Below, piece after piece: positions 1-7,332 of a stretch of DNA of 40,950 nt (the first letter of the stretch is position 1; the number at the start of each line of letters is the position of its first letter). Origin of the DNA: JBPBQZ01 sp050955105 (GTDB taxonomy: Bacteria > Pseudomonadota > Gammaproteobacteria > Burkholderiales > Burkholderiaceae). The position numbers and the translations under genes are program-made. The DNA is taken from contig JBPBQZ010000140.1 of the NCBI GenBank assembly GCA_050955105.1, positions 1 to 40,950 of the forward strand, read 5' to 3'. The notes below the pieces were generated by a model. The model saw nothing but the letters and a program-made list of their open reading frames with translations, was not told the DNA's origin and did not search any database.

Positions 1-1390
1 GATGCAGCTCGCCCATCCCGGAAATAATGGTTTGGCCGGATTCTTCGTCGGTCTTGACGCGGAACGACGGATCTTCCTGCGCCAGGCGGTTCAGCGCCAA
101 GCCCATTTTTTCCTGGTCGGCCTTGGTCTTCGGTTCCACCGCCTGCGAAATCACCGGCTCGGGGAAGACCATGCGCTCGAGAATGATGCGGCTGTCCGGG
201 TCACACAAAGTGTCACCGGTGGTGGCTTCTTTCAGGCCTACGGCGGCAGCGATGTCGCCGGCGTACAGCTCCTTGATTTCCTCACGCTGGTTCGCGTGCA
301 TCTGCAAGATCCGACCGAGTCGTTCGCGCTTGCCCTTCACCGAGTTGTAGACCGTATCGCCCGAATTCACCTTGCCGGAATAGACGCGGAAGAAGATCAA
401 TTGGCCGACGAACGGGTCGGTCATGATCTTGAACGCCAGCGCCGAGAATTTCTCGTCGTCGGCCGGATGACGTTCGATGACCTTGTCGTTTTCGTCGACA
501 CCGGCGATCGCCGGCACGTCGACTGGCGACGGCAGGTAGTCGATTACCGCATCCAGCATCGCCTGCACGCCCTTGTTCTTGAACGCGCTGCCGCACAGCA
601 TCGGCACGATTTCACCGGCGATCGTGCGTTGCCGCAAGCCGCTCATGATCTCGGCGTCGCTGAGCGCGCCGCCGTCCAGGTATTTATTCAGCAGCTCTTC
701 GTTGGCCTCGGCCGCCGCCTCGATCATCTTTTCGCGATATTCCTCAGCGGTGGCCTGCAATTCGGCGGGAATATCGACGTACGAGAATTTCACGCCTTGC
801 GAGGCCTCGTCCCAGACGATGCCTTTCATCTTGACGAGATCGACCACGCCGACGAATTTGTCTTCGGCACCGATCGGAATCTGTATCGGAACGGCATTGC
901 CCTTCAGCCGGTCGGCGATCTGACGCTGCACGCGGAAGAAATCGGCGCCGACGCGATCCATCTTGTTGACGAACGCCAGCCGCGGCACGCGATACTTATT
1001 TGCCTGCCGCCAGACGGTTTCGGACTGGGGCTGCACGCCGCCCACCGAGTCGTAGACCATGCAGGCGCCATCCAGCACGCGCATCGAGCGCTCGACTTCG
1101 ATGGTGAAGTCGACGTGTCCGGGGGTGTCGATGATGTTGATCCGGTGCTCTGGATAGTTACCGGCCATGCCTTTCCAGAATGCCGTGGTGGCCGCCGACG
1201 TGATGGTGATGCCGCGTTCCTGCTCCTGCTCCATCCAGTCCATCGTGGCGGCGCCTTCGTGCACTTCACCGATTTTGTGATTGACCCCGGTGTAGAACAG
1301 GATGCGTTCGGTGGTCGTGGTTTTACCGGCGTCGATGTGCGCGCTGATGCCGATATTTCGGTAACGTTCGATGGGTGTCTTGCGAGCCAC
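1..1390 (-). CDS. fusA: Elongation factor G, N-terminal two thirds (partial)
   Basis: This is the translational GTPase that drives ribosomal translocation. Only the first 463 codons or so of about 700 are present, because the gene leaves the window at base 1. The translation begins MARKTPIERYRNIGI and carries the P-loop AHIDAGKTT, the switch II motif DTPGHVDF and the guanine-specificity motif NKMDRVGA; the last visible residues, GMGEL, belong to domain III. The start is a GTG at 1390-1388 with AAGGAG about eight bases upstream. The upstream neighbour is a DUF192 gene, not rpsG, so this copy does not sit in the usual str operon and may be the second EF-G that many Burkholderiaceae carry. That last point is inference from context; the EF-G identity is secure. 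Confidence 0.97.
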   Translation of the reverse strand, partial: MARKTPIERYRNIGISAHIDAGKTTTTERILFYTGVNHKIGEVHEGAATMDWMEQEQERGITITSAATTAFWKGMAGNYPEHRINIIDTPGHVDFTIEVERSMRVLDGACMVYDSVGGVQPQSETVWRQANKYRVPRLAFVNKMDRVGADFFRVQRQIADRLKGNAVPIQIPIGAEDKFVGVVDLVKMKGIVWDEASQGVKFSYVDIPAELQATAEEYREKMIEAAAEANEELLNKYLDGGALSDAEIMSGLRQRTIAGEIVPMLCGSAFKNKGVQAMLDAVIDYLPSPVDVPAIAGVDENDKVIERHPADDEKFSALAFKIMTDPFVGQLIFFRVYSGKVNSGDTVYNSVKGKRERLGRILQMHANQREEIKELYAGDIAAAVGLKEATTGDTLCDPDSRIILERMVFPEPVISQAVEPKTKADQEKMGLALNRLAQEDPSFRVKTDEESGQTIISGMGELH

Positions 1391-1598
1391 GGTGATTCTC
1401 CTTGGAGCGGTACTGGGCGCCGCGCCTGTCCGGGTACGTCGGCTGATGACGGGTGCTGCGGTTATTTCGAGATGTGGCCGCGCTGGAAACGCCGGGGAAA
1501 TCCCTGGAGCCCGCGCCGGCAGTGCTAGCAGATGAGGCGTGAACCGACAAAATCAAGCATAGCGCGCTCGCGTGAGCCGCGCTTGGCCCAAGCGGCAA

Positions 1599-2156
1599 TC
1601 AGGGCGTGCCCGGCAGCCCTTTGAATTGCATGCCCGGCTTGATGCCGTGCCGCGTGAACCAGCCTTTTTCCATTTCCAGCGTGTAGCGAATCGCCCGCGT
1701 CGGGCAGTGATTGTTTTCGGTTTCGGCCTGCATTTCGTCGATGTCCGAGATGGTGCCGTCATCCATGATGAAGGCGATCGACAAGGGAATCTCGGTGTTT
1801 TTCATCCAGAAGCAATGACCGGCCGAATCGTCGAAGACGAACAGCATGCCGGAGTTGGGCGCCAGGCTTTTGCGATACATCAGGCCTTGTTCGCGATCGG
1901 CGTCGTTGGCGGCCACTTCGGCCTTGATCAGATACATGCCGACACTGAGGGTGGTGCTGGGGAACTGGCCGAGCGCCTTGAAGCCGGGCGTGCCGGGCGC
2001 CGGCACCGCTGGTTGCGCGTGCGCCGTGGGCACGTGCAAGGTGGCGCCGAGCAGCAAAGCCAGCAAGGCGGCGGCGCCTGAGCGGCGAATTCTGGCAAAC
2101 GGGGCAAGCGAGACACAGCGGGGGCGATCGGTCGAACCGCGAAGGATGGCGCGCAC
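1599..2156 (-). CDS. Exported DUF192 family protein
   Basis: This is a 185-residue protein of the DUF192 family, whose biochemical role is not established. Residues 1-48 form an N-terminal export signal: a basic stretch, then a hydrophobic core AALLALLLGA, ending THAQ. The rest has the DUF192 hallmarks DREQGLMYRK, MLFVFD and FWMKNTEIPLSIAF. The chosen start is a GTG at 2156-2154, with GGAG six bases upstream; it gives a long but ordinary signal peptide. It lies between fusA and a small exported protein gene, all on the minus strand. A terminator-like hairpin at 2210-2245 separates it from that upstream gene, so it probably has its own promoter in 2157-2210. Confidence 0.88.
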   Translation of the reverse strand: MRAILRGSTDRPRCVSLAPFARIRRSGAAALLALLLGATLHVPTAHAQPAVPAPGTPGFKALGQFPSTTLSVGMYLIKAEVAANDADREQGLMYRKSLAPNSGMLFVFDDSAGHCFWMKNTEIPLSIAFIMDDGTISDIDEMQAETENNHCPTRAIRYTLEMEKGWFTRHGIKPGMQFKGLPGTP

Positions 2157-2209
2157 GGGCAGCTCCGGTAACGGGACCTCGGCATCTTACTCATCTGTCG
2201 CACAAAAGG

Positions 2210-2245
2210 AAAAAGGCGAATCGCTTTTTTACGATTCACCTTTTT
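2210..2245 (-). terminator. Intrinsic terminator-like hairpin, possibly bidirectional
   Basis: The arms 2210-2223 and 2232-2245 pair over 13 bp with one C-A mismatch around an 8-base loop. The base of the stem is A5 on one side and T5 on the other, so both strands show a stem followed by a T-tract. Read leftward it ends the transcript of the small gene at 2372-2605. No plus-strand gene lies upstream that would use it in the other direction. Confidence 0.6.
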
Positions 2246-2371
2246 CGGTGTGCTGGACGCTCAGTCGGTGCGTTGCTGGCCACCCGCGATACGGCGTCGC
2301 GCCAAGTCGGTTCGGGCCAGGTCGAGCCGACTCGAAAGCCGCACCGACTCGGCTTCGCCGATTTAGCCGAT

Positions 2372-2605
2372 TTAGTTCTTCGGCGCCATCGACGACGAAT
2401 CCGATGCGGCGGTCGGGCCGGCTTGCTTGACCAGCTTCAGTTTCTTATGCGCTTTCTTGGCGGTCTTGACCTTCGGCGTGCCGGCCGCAGGCGTCATTGC
2501 CGCCGGGGCCGAAGCCGTCGTGGAGGTGGCGGCATTGGTGCCGGTTTGCGCCATGGCGGCGGTAGCGAACAGACCAGCGATCAGGGCGGCGAGCAGCTTG
2601 TTCAT
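2372..2605 (-). CDS. Small exported Ala/Lys/Thr-rich protein
   Basis: This encodes a 77-residue protein. MNKLLAALIAGLFATAAMAQ is a textbook signal peptide cleaved after AMA. The mature part of about 57 residues is low complexity: a Thr/Ala/Pro-rich half, then a Lys-rich patch containing KVKTAKKAHKKLKLV. It should therefore be a small, basic, disordered periplasmic or secreted protein. I recognise no family. The start at 2605 is preferred over an in-frame codon 21 residues upstream because the signal peptide begins there and AAGG lies upstream. Similar small basic exported proteins are common in Burkholderiaceae and some are acid- or stress-induced, but nothing in the sequence shows that here. 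Confidence 0.6.
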   Translation of the reverse strand: MNKLLAALIAGLFATAAMAQTGTNAATSTTASAPAAMTPAAGTPKVKTAKKAHKKLKLVKQAGPTAASDSSSMAPKN

Positions 2606-2706
2606 GATAGACCTTCGGAGTTGGGCGGCCGGCGGAATGACGGTCGTACTGGCTAACAACGCTACCATGGCGGGCCGGTTGACAGCCGCTGTGCAAATAA
2701 ATCCGC

Positions 2707-2723
2707 CGCCCCGAAAGGGGGCG
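2707..2723 (-). terminator. GC-rich hairpin downstream of rluE
   Basis: CGCCCC and GGGGCG form a perfect 6-bp stem around GAAAG. In the minus direction it follows the rluE stop by about 24 bases and is followed by a moderately T-rich stretch (GATTTATTTG). It is a plausible but weak terminator for the pseudouridine synthase gene. Confidence 0.4.
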
Positions 2724-2746
2724 TGAGCGGGTCCTCTAAAGGGTGC

Positions 2747-3337
2747 TCAGCGAGCGCTCAGGGTGTGGTCGGCGTGCGCGTGCCACGGTGCATCGGGCGC
2801 AAGTTCGCGCGATTGGCCCGGCGCCAAGCCCAGCGCGAACAGGTCGATTGCACCCATCGATGCGCGGATCAGCCGCAGCGTAGGCAGGCCGACCGCGGCG
2901 GTCATGCGCCGCACCTGCCGATTCTTGCCCTCGGCAATCGCCAGCTCTAGCCAACTGGTGGGAATCGCGCGTCGCACGCGGATGGGTGGATCGCGTGGCC
3001 ATAGTCCGGGCGGCTCGGGCACGATGCGCACGTGCGCCGGCCGCGTGACGTAGTCGCCAAGATCGACGCCGCGGGACAGCCTGTCCAGCGCCGCGTCGCT
3101 CGCTATCCCTTCCACTTGCGCTAAATAACGCTTCACGAGTTTGTGACGCGGATGCGCAATGCGCGCCTGCAGCGGGCCGTCGTCGGTCAGCAGCAACAGC
3201 CCTTCGCTATCCGCATCGAGCCGGCCCGCCGCGTAGACGCCGGGCTGCGTGATGTAGGCGGCCAGCGTGGTATGACCCGATTCGCCCGAAAACTGGCAAA
3301 TCGTTCCATAGGGTTTGTTCAGACAGATCAGGCGCAT
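2747..3337 (-). CDS. rluE: 23S rRNA pseudouridine synthase, RluE type
   Basis: This is a 196-residue member of the RsuA/RluE/RluF family, which isomerises a specific uridine in rRNA to pseudouridine; RluE modifies U2457 of 23S rRNA in E. coli. The protein starts MRLICLNKPYG, a typical start for the branch lacking the S4 domain. It contains the catalytic motif GRLDADSEGLLLLT with the essential Asp, then KRYLAQVEG and the conserved EGKNRQVRRM of the C-terminal half. The start at 3337 is chosen because the conserved domain begins exactly there; the frame stays open upstream but has no homologous content. It is divergent from icd, with 135 bp between the two starts that must hold both promoters. 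Confidence 0.87.
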   Translation of the reverse strand: MRLICLNKPYGTICQFSGESGHTTLAAYITQPGVYAAGRLDADSEGLLLLTDDGPLQARIAHPRHKLVKRYLAQVEGIASDAALDRLSRGVDLGDYVTRPAHVRIVPEPPGLWPRDPPIRVRRAIPTSWLELAIAEGKNRQVRRMTAAVGLPTLRLIRASMGAIDLFALGLAPGQSRELAPDAPWHAHADHTLSAR

Positions 3338-3472
3338 GGCAGGCAGAAGGAAGGACTGGCCGAGCAGAACGGAGACCGTGGTTCGGCGCGAAGCGTGGGC
3401 TAGAATACACGCCTTTGCCGCCACCCACGCGGGCTTTCGCCCGCCGCACAAAGCCAACGCGGAGTCGCTCTC

Positions 3473-4729
3473 ATGCCGTACCTGCACATCAAGATCCCGG
3501 ACGGACAGAAAATTACCGTCAACGCGGACTTCACACTGAACGTTCCCGATCAGCCGATCATTCCCTTTATTGAAGGCGATGGCGCGGGCGCCGATATCAC
3601 GCCGGTGATGATCAAGGTGATCGACGCCGCGGTGGCCAAGGCCTACGGCGGCCAGCGCAAAATTCGCTGGATGGAAATCTATGCCGGCGAAAAGTCGACC
3701 AAGCTCTATGGCGCCGATGTCTGGCTGCCCGAAGAGACGCTCGAAGCCGTTAAAGAATATGTCGTATCGATTAAGGGACCACTTACCACGCCGGTTGGCG
3801 GTGGTATCCGTTCATTGAACGTGGCGCTGCGCCAGCGTCTCGATCTGTATGTATGCCTGCGGCCGGTGCGTTACTTTCGCGGCGTGCCCTCGCCGGTGCG
3901 CGAGCCGCAGAAGATCGACATGGTGATCTTTCGCGAGAATTCGGAAGACATCTACGCCGGTATCGAGTGGCGTGCCGGCTCGCCGGAAGCGAAAAAGGTC
4001 ATCAAGTTCTTGCGCGACGAAATGGGCGTGAAAGGGATTCGTTTTCCGGAAACCTCGTCGATTGGCGTTAAACCTGTTTCACAAGAAGGCACTTATCGGC
4101 TGGTTCGCAAGGCCGTGCAATATGCGATCGATCACCAACGCCGCTCGGTAACGCTGGTGCACAAGGGCAACATCATGAAATTCACCGAAGGCGGGTTTCG
4201 CGATTGGGGCTATGAATTGGCGCTGAAAGAATTCAACGGTGAACTGATCGATGGCGGTCCATGGGTAAGGATCAAGAACCCCAAGACTGGTCGGGACATT
4301 ATCGTGAAGGATGTGATCGCCGATGCGTTCATGCAGCAGATTCTGTTGCGCCCTGCGGAATACGATGTGATCGCCACCCTGAATCTGAATGGCGACTATA
4401 TGTCTGATGCGCTCGCGGCCCAGGTGGGCGGTATCGGCATTGCGCCAGGCGCCAACCAATCGGATTCGGTTGCCATGTTCGAAGCGACGCATGGTACGGC
4501 GCCGAAGTATGCGGGCAAGGATTATGTGAATCCCGGTTCGGAGATTCTGTCGGCTGAAATGATGCTGCGCCATATCGGTTGGACCGAGGCGGCCGACCTG
4601 GTAATCGACTCGATGCAAAAGGCTATCAGCAGCAAACGTGTGACCTACGATTTCGCGCGGCAGATGGAAGGCGCCACGCAGGTGTCTTGCTCAGGCTTTG
4701 GGCAGGAGATGATTAATCATATGGAATGA
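3473..4729 (+). CDS. icd: NADP-dependent isocitrate dehydrogenase, homodimeric type
   Basis: This TCA-cycle enzyme converts isocitrate and NADP+ to 2-oxoglutarate, CO2 and NADPH. The 418 residues align nearly end to end with E. coli Icd (416 residues). Visible are PFIEGDG near residue 31, the substrate loop GGGIRSLNVAL (Ser114 matches the E. coli Ser113 that AceK phosphorylates), VIFRENSEDIYAGIEW, LVHKGNIMKFTEG, and the cofactor-site segment ATHGTAPKYAG. It is a single gene unit, followed by a strong terminator at 4783-4817. A second, unrelated monomeric isocitrate dehydrogenase lies at 27691-29919 in the same window. Confidence 0.97.
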   Translation: MPYLHIKIPDGQKITVNADFTLNVPDQPIIPFIEGDGAGADITPVMIKVIDAAVAKAYGGQRKIRWMEIYAGEKSTKLYGADVWLPEETLEAVKEYVVSIKGPLTTPVGGGIRSLNVALRQRLDLYVCLRPVRYFRGVPSPVREPQKIDMVIFRENSEDIYAGIEWRAGSPEAKKVIKFLRDEMGVKGIRFPETSSIGVKPVSQEGTYRLVRKAVQYAIDHQRRSVTLVHKGNIMKFTEGGFRDWGYELALKEFNGELIDGGPWVRIKNPKTGRDIIVKDVIADAFMQQILLRPAEYDVIATLNLNGDYMSDALAAQVGGIGIAPGANQSDSVAMFEATHGTAPKYAGKDYVNPGSEILSAEMMLRHIGWTEAADLVIDSMQKAISSKRVTYDFARQMEGATQVSCSGFGQEMINHME

Positions 4730-4782
4730 CGGTTATCGGCAGCGCCGCAGCATTCCGAGTAAGTTTAGAAACCGCGTCGAGA

Positions 4783-4817
4783 AACCCCGGCCTGCATTGC
4801 GCAGGTCGGGGTTTTTT
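4783..4817 (+). terminator. Rho-independent terminator of icd
   Basis: AACCCCGGCCTGC pairs with GCAGGTCGGGGTT, a 13-bp stem with one G-T wobble, around a 5-base loop ATTGC, followed directly by a run of T. It lies 54 bases after the icd stop. Confidence 0.9.
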
Positions 4818-4933
4818 GCATTCGGCGGCCCGCCATTCATAAATTGCGAACGTGCTGTTCGAATTTTTGGTCTGTGAGTCATCGCGCGTCCGGACCAAAA
4901 TGCCGCTGGTGCATGATCCACTGGAGCGTTGGG

Positions 4934-6304
4934 ATGTCATCTATAAGAATGCAGGAGACACAAGCCGAGGCGCCTGCCCGCAAGGTCGCCGTGGCGACCA
5001 TGATCGGCACGGCCACGGAGTGGTACGACTATTTCCTTTACGGCACGGCTTCGGCGCTGGTATTCAGCAAGCTCTTTTTCCCCAATTTCTCGCAGGCAGC
5101 CGGCACCCTGGCGATTTTCGCGGTGTTCGGCGTGACGCTGATTATTCGGCCGATCGGTGCAGCGATATTTGGCCATTTCGGCGATCGCCTGGGCCGCAAA
5201 AGTATGCTGATTATGTCGATCCTGGTTATGGGCATCGGTACTTTCGCCATTGGTTTGCTGCCAACCTTTGCGTCGATCGGAATCTGGGCGCCGGTGCTGC
5301 TGATCTTGTTGCGGGTCTTCCAGGGTTTCGCGGTGGGCGGCGAATACGGCGGCTCGACCGTGATGGCGCTGGAATATGCGCCACCGGGCAAGCGCGGGCT
5401 GTATGCATCGATTCCCCAGATCGGTAATCCGATCGGCATGTTGCTCGGCACCTTGACGCTTTACTTATTCACACTGCTTCCGCAAGACCAGTTTCTGGCA
5501 TGGGGATGGCGCGTGCCGTTCCTGTTGAGCGCGGTGATGGTAGCGATCGGGCTCTATATTCGTTTGAATATCGCGGAGACTCCCGCGTTCAAGCACGCTC
5601 AGGCCAAGAAGGAAATTCGCCAGATGCCGCTGCGTAGTCTTTGGCGCAATTACCGTCGCGCCATGATCCTGGTGATTCTCGCGCCAGCGGCATTGAACGT
5701 CGGCTTCTACATTTTTTCGACCTGGTCGATCTCTTATTTAACGCACAACCTGCATATGCCGATTCAGGCGGCACTGGCGGCCGTCATGATTGCCGCGGCC
5801 TTGAATATCTTCGCGCAACCGCTGTTCGGCGCGCTATCCGACAAGATTGGGCGACGTCCTGTTTATATCGCGGGCTCTTTGTGGATCGGTTTGATGGCGT
5901 TTCCATTCTTCTGGCTGCTCGGCACCGCTTCGCTGCTGTGGGTGACCGTGGCCATGATACTGACGATTACCATCGGCCATGGCGCGACCTATAGCGTCCA
6001 GGCCAGTTTCATTTCCGAAGCTTTCGGCACCGATGTGCGGTATAGCGGGCTGTCGATTACCTATCACCTTTCGGCTGCGCTGTTCTCTTGTCCGGCTTTG
6101 CTGTTGGCCGCGGGAATGCAGGGCTGGACACAGCATACCTGGGCCATCTCGGTAATGATCGTGGCCGCCGCCGTGTTGTCTCTCGTGACAATCTTGATGC
6201 TATCCGAGACCCGCCTGGTCGATATTCAGGATGCCGCGTCGTATGGCGAAAAAGACGAGCCGACGCGCGCACAGATCGAGCCTTCCACGTCATCGGCGAG
6301 CTAG
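4934..6304 (+). CDS. MHS-family metabolite/H+ symporter
   Basis: This 456-residue, 12-segment membrane protein belongs to the metabolite:H+ symporter branch of the major facilitator superfamily, which includes CitA, KgtP, ShiA, ProP and the tricarballylate carrier TcuC. The family signature TATEWYDYFLYG lies in the first segment, HFGDRLGRKSMLI in loop 2-3, RVFQGFAVGGEYGG in segment 4, and SDKIGRRPVY in the second half. The start at 4934 has GGAG eight bases upstream; another ATG lies five codons later. The racemase-fold gene follows after 43 bp, probably cotranscribed. The substrate is not readable from sequence. A carboxylate fits the family and the TcuA-like enzymes in the neighbouring island, but that is inference. 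Confidence 0.88.
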   Translation: MSSIRMQETQAEAPARKVAVATMIGTATEWYDYFLYGTASALVFSKLFFPNFSQAAGTLAIFAVFGVTLIIRPIGAAIFGHFGDRLGRKSMLIMSILVMGIGTFAIGLLPTFASIGIWAPVLLILLRVFQGFAVGGEYGGSTVMALEYAPPGKRGLYASIPQIGNPIGMLLGTLTLYLFTLLPQDQFLAWGWRVPFLLSAVMVAIGLYIRLNIAETPAFKHAQAKKEIRQMPLRSLWRNYRRAMILVILAPAALNVGFYIFSTWSISYLTHNLHMPIQAALAAVMIAAALNIFAQPLFGALSDKIGRRPVYIAGSLWIGLMAFPFFWLLGTASLLWVTVAMILTITIGHGATYSVQASFISEAFGTDVRYSGLSITYHLSAALFSCPALLLAAGMQGWTQHTWAISVMIVAAAVLSLVTILMLSETRLVDIQDAASYGEKDEPTRAQIEPSTSSAS

Positions 6305-6347
6305 TCGGCACGATCCGACGCATAAGCCTTTTTTTGCGAGCATTTTC

Positions 6348-7157
6348 ATGAAGATCTGGCATCAGAGTTTTACGGTATTGGATGACCTGGGCGCCTATCA
6401 GCAGGCACTGCGCGAACATTTTGCGAAGATTGCGCGGCCCGGTACGCAGATCGATTTGCACGGCATGAACCCCGGCACTTATCGCAGCAACTATCCGGGC
6501 ACCGACATCCGCCACGTCGCGCTGCAATATCTGCATGGTGCGCAATTCATGGCCGCTGCGGTGCAGGCGCAGCGCGAGGGCTATGACGTGTACGCGATCA
6601 GTTCGCTGCCCGATCCGGCGCTGCGCGAGTCGCGGGCGCTGGTCGACATTCCGGTGGTGGGATACGGCGAATCGGCGATGCTTACGGCTTGCATGCTCGG
6701 CCGCAAGTTCGGTGTGCTGGTATTTATCGATGACTTGAACGACCTGATTACGGAAAACGTGCGCGGCCACGGTTTGACGTCGCGCTTCGCCGGTGCGCAG
6801 CAAGTGGGCTTTACCTTCAATGACGTGCTCAAGGGCTTTGACGATGCTGGCGAATTGATCGAGCGTTTTCGCAAGGCGGCACGTGCGCTGATCGCGCGCG
6901 GTGCCGATGTGATCATTCCGGGCGAGGCGCCGATGAATGTGTTGCTGGCGCGCAATGGCGTGGTGGAGGTCGATGGCGTACCGGTGCTGGACTCGCTCGG
7001 CGCATGGATCAAGCAGGCGGAAGCGATGCACGATTTGCGGACGCTGTGCGGCACGAAAACCTGTCGCACTGGCTATTACCACAGCCTGCCGCCGAGCGAT
7101 CGCGTTGACGAGTTGCTGAAGTTCTATGACCTGGAGCGGTTCGCCTCACGCGGCTGA
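6348..7157 (+). CDS. Asp/Glu/hydantoin racemase-fold protein lacking the usual catalytic cysteines
   Basis: This 269-residue protein begins MKIWHQSFT and has the overall pattern of the Asp/Glu/hydantoin racemase superfamily: a YDVYAIS strand, IPVVGYGESAML, FGVLVFID, and a second-half strand GADVIIPGEAPMN. Cofactor-free racemases of this fold use two cysteines as acid and base. Here the first expected position (canonical CFGDP) reads SLPDP, with Ser near residue 86, and the second (canonical LGCAG) reads IPGEAP near residues 190-195. The remaining cysteines (Cys115, Cys234, Cys239) are not at those sites. It may thus be a non-racemase member, for example a lyase, isomerase or binding protein. 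It is probably cotranscribed with the MHS symporter. Fold assignment is fairly sure; function is unknown. Confidence 0.72.
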   Translation: MKIWHQSFTVLDDLGAYQQALREHFAKIARPGTQIDLHGMNPGTYRSNYPGTDIRHVALQYLHGAQFMAAAVQAQREGYDVYAISSLPDPALRESRALVDIPVVGYGESAMLTACMLGRKFGVLVFIDDLNDLITENVRGHGLTSRFAGAQQVGFTFNDVLKGFDDAGELIERFRKAARALIARGADVIIPGEAPMNVLLARNGVVEVDGVPVLDSLGAWIKQAEAMHDLRTLCGTKTCRTGYYHSLPPSDRVDELLKFYDLERFASRG

Positions 7158-7176
7158 CTATTTGGTTGGACCGCGC

Positions 7177-7332
7177 GGGCTAACCACGCGGGCTAACCAC
7201 ACGGGCTAACCACACGGGCTGACTGCGTGGGCTCACTGCGTGGGCTCACTGCGTGGGCTCACTGCGCGGGCCGCCTACGCAGGCCGACTACGTGGGCCGA
7301 CTACGTGGGCCGACTACACAGGCCGCCTACGC
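7177..7332. repeat. 13-bp minisatellite, 12 imperfect units
   Basis: Twelve consecutive 13-base units start at each GGGC/AGGC. They fall into three consecutive sub-types: GGGCTAACCACRC (three units), GGGCTSACTGCGY (four units) and RGGCCGMCTACRY (five units). Neighbouring units are more alike than distant ones, as expected from replication slippage. The last unit contains the stop codon of the MmgE/PrpD gene, so the array begins inside the 3' end of that gene and extends to about 20 bp beyond the racemase-fold stop. Thirteen is not a multiple of three, so no continuous repeat peptide is encoded. Confidence 0.9.

Noticed and set aside
2..1528. Long plus-strand open frame of about 500 codons
   Set aside because: It is antisense to the EF-G gene, whose translation matches a well-known protein throughout; the plus-strand peptide is His/Arg/Asp-rich like a codon-bias shadow.
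7177..7332. Possible CRISPR array
   Set aside because: Units are 13 bp, contiguous and without spacers; this is a tandem repeat.
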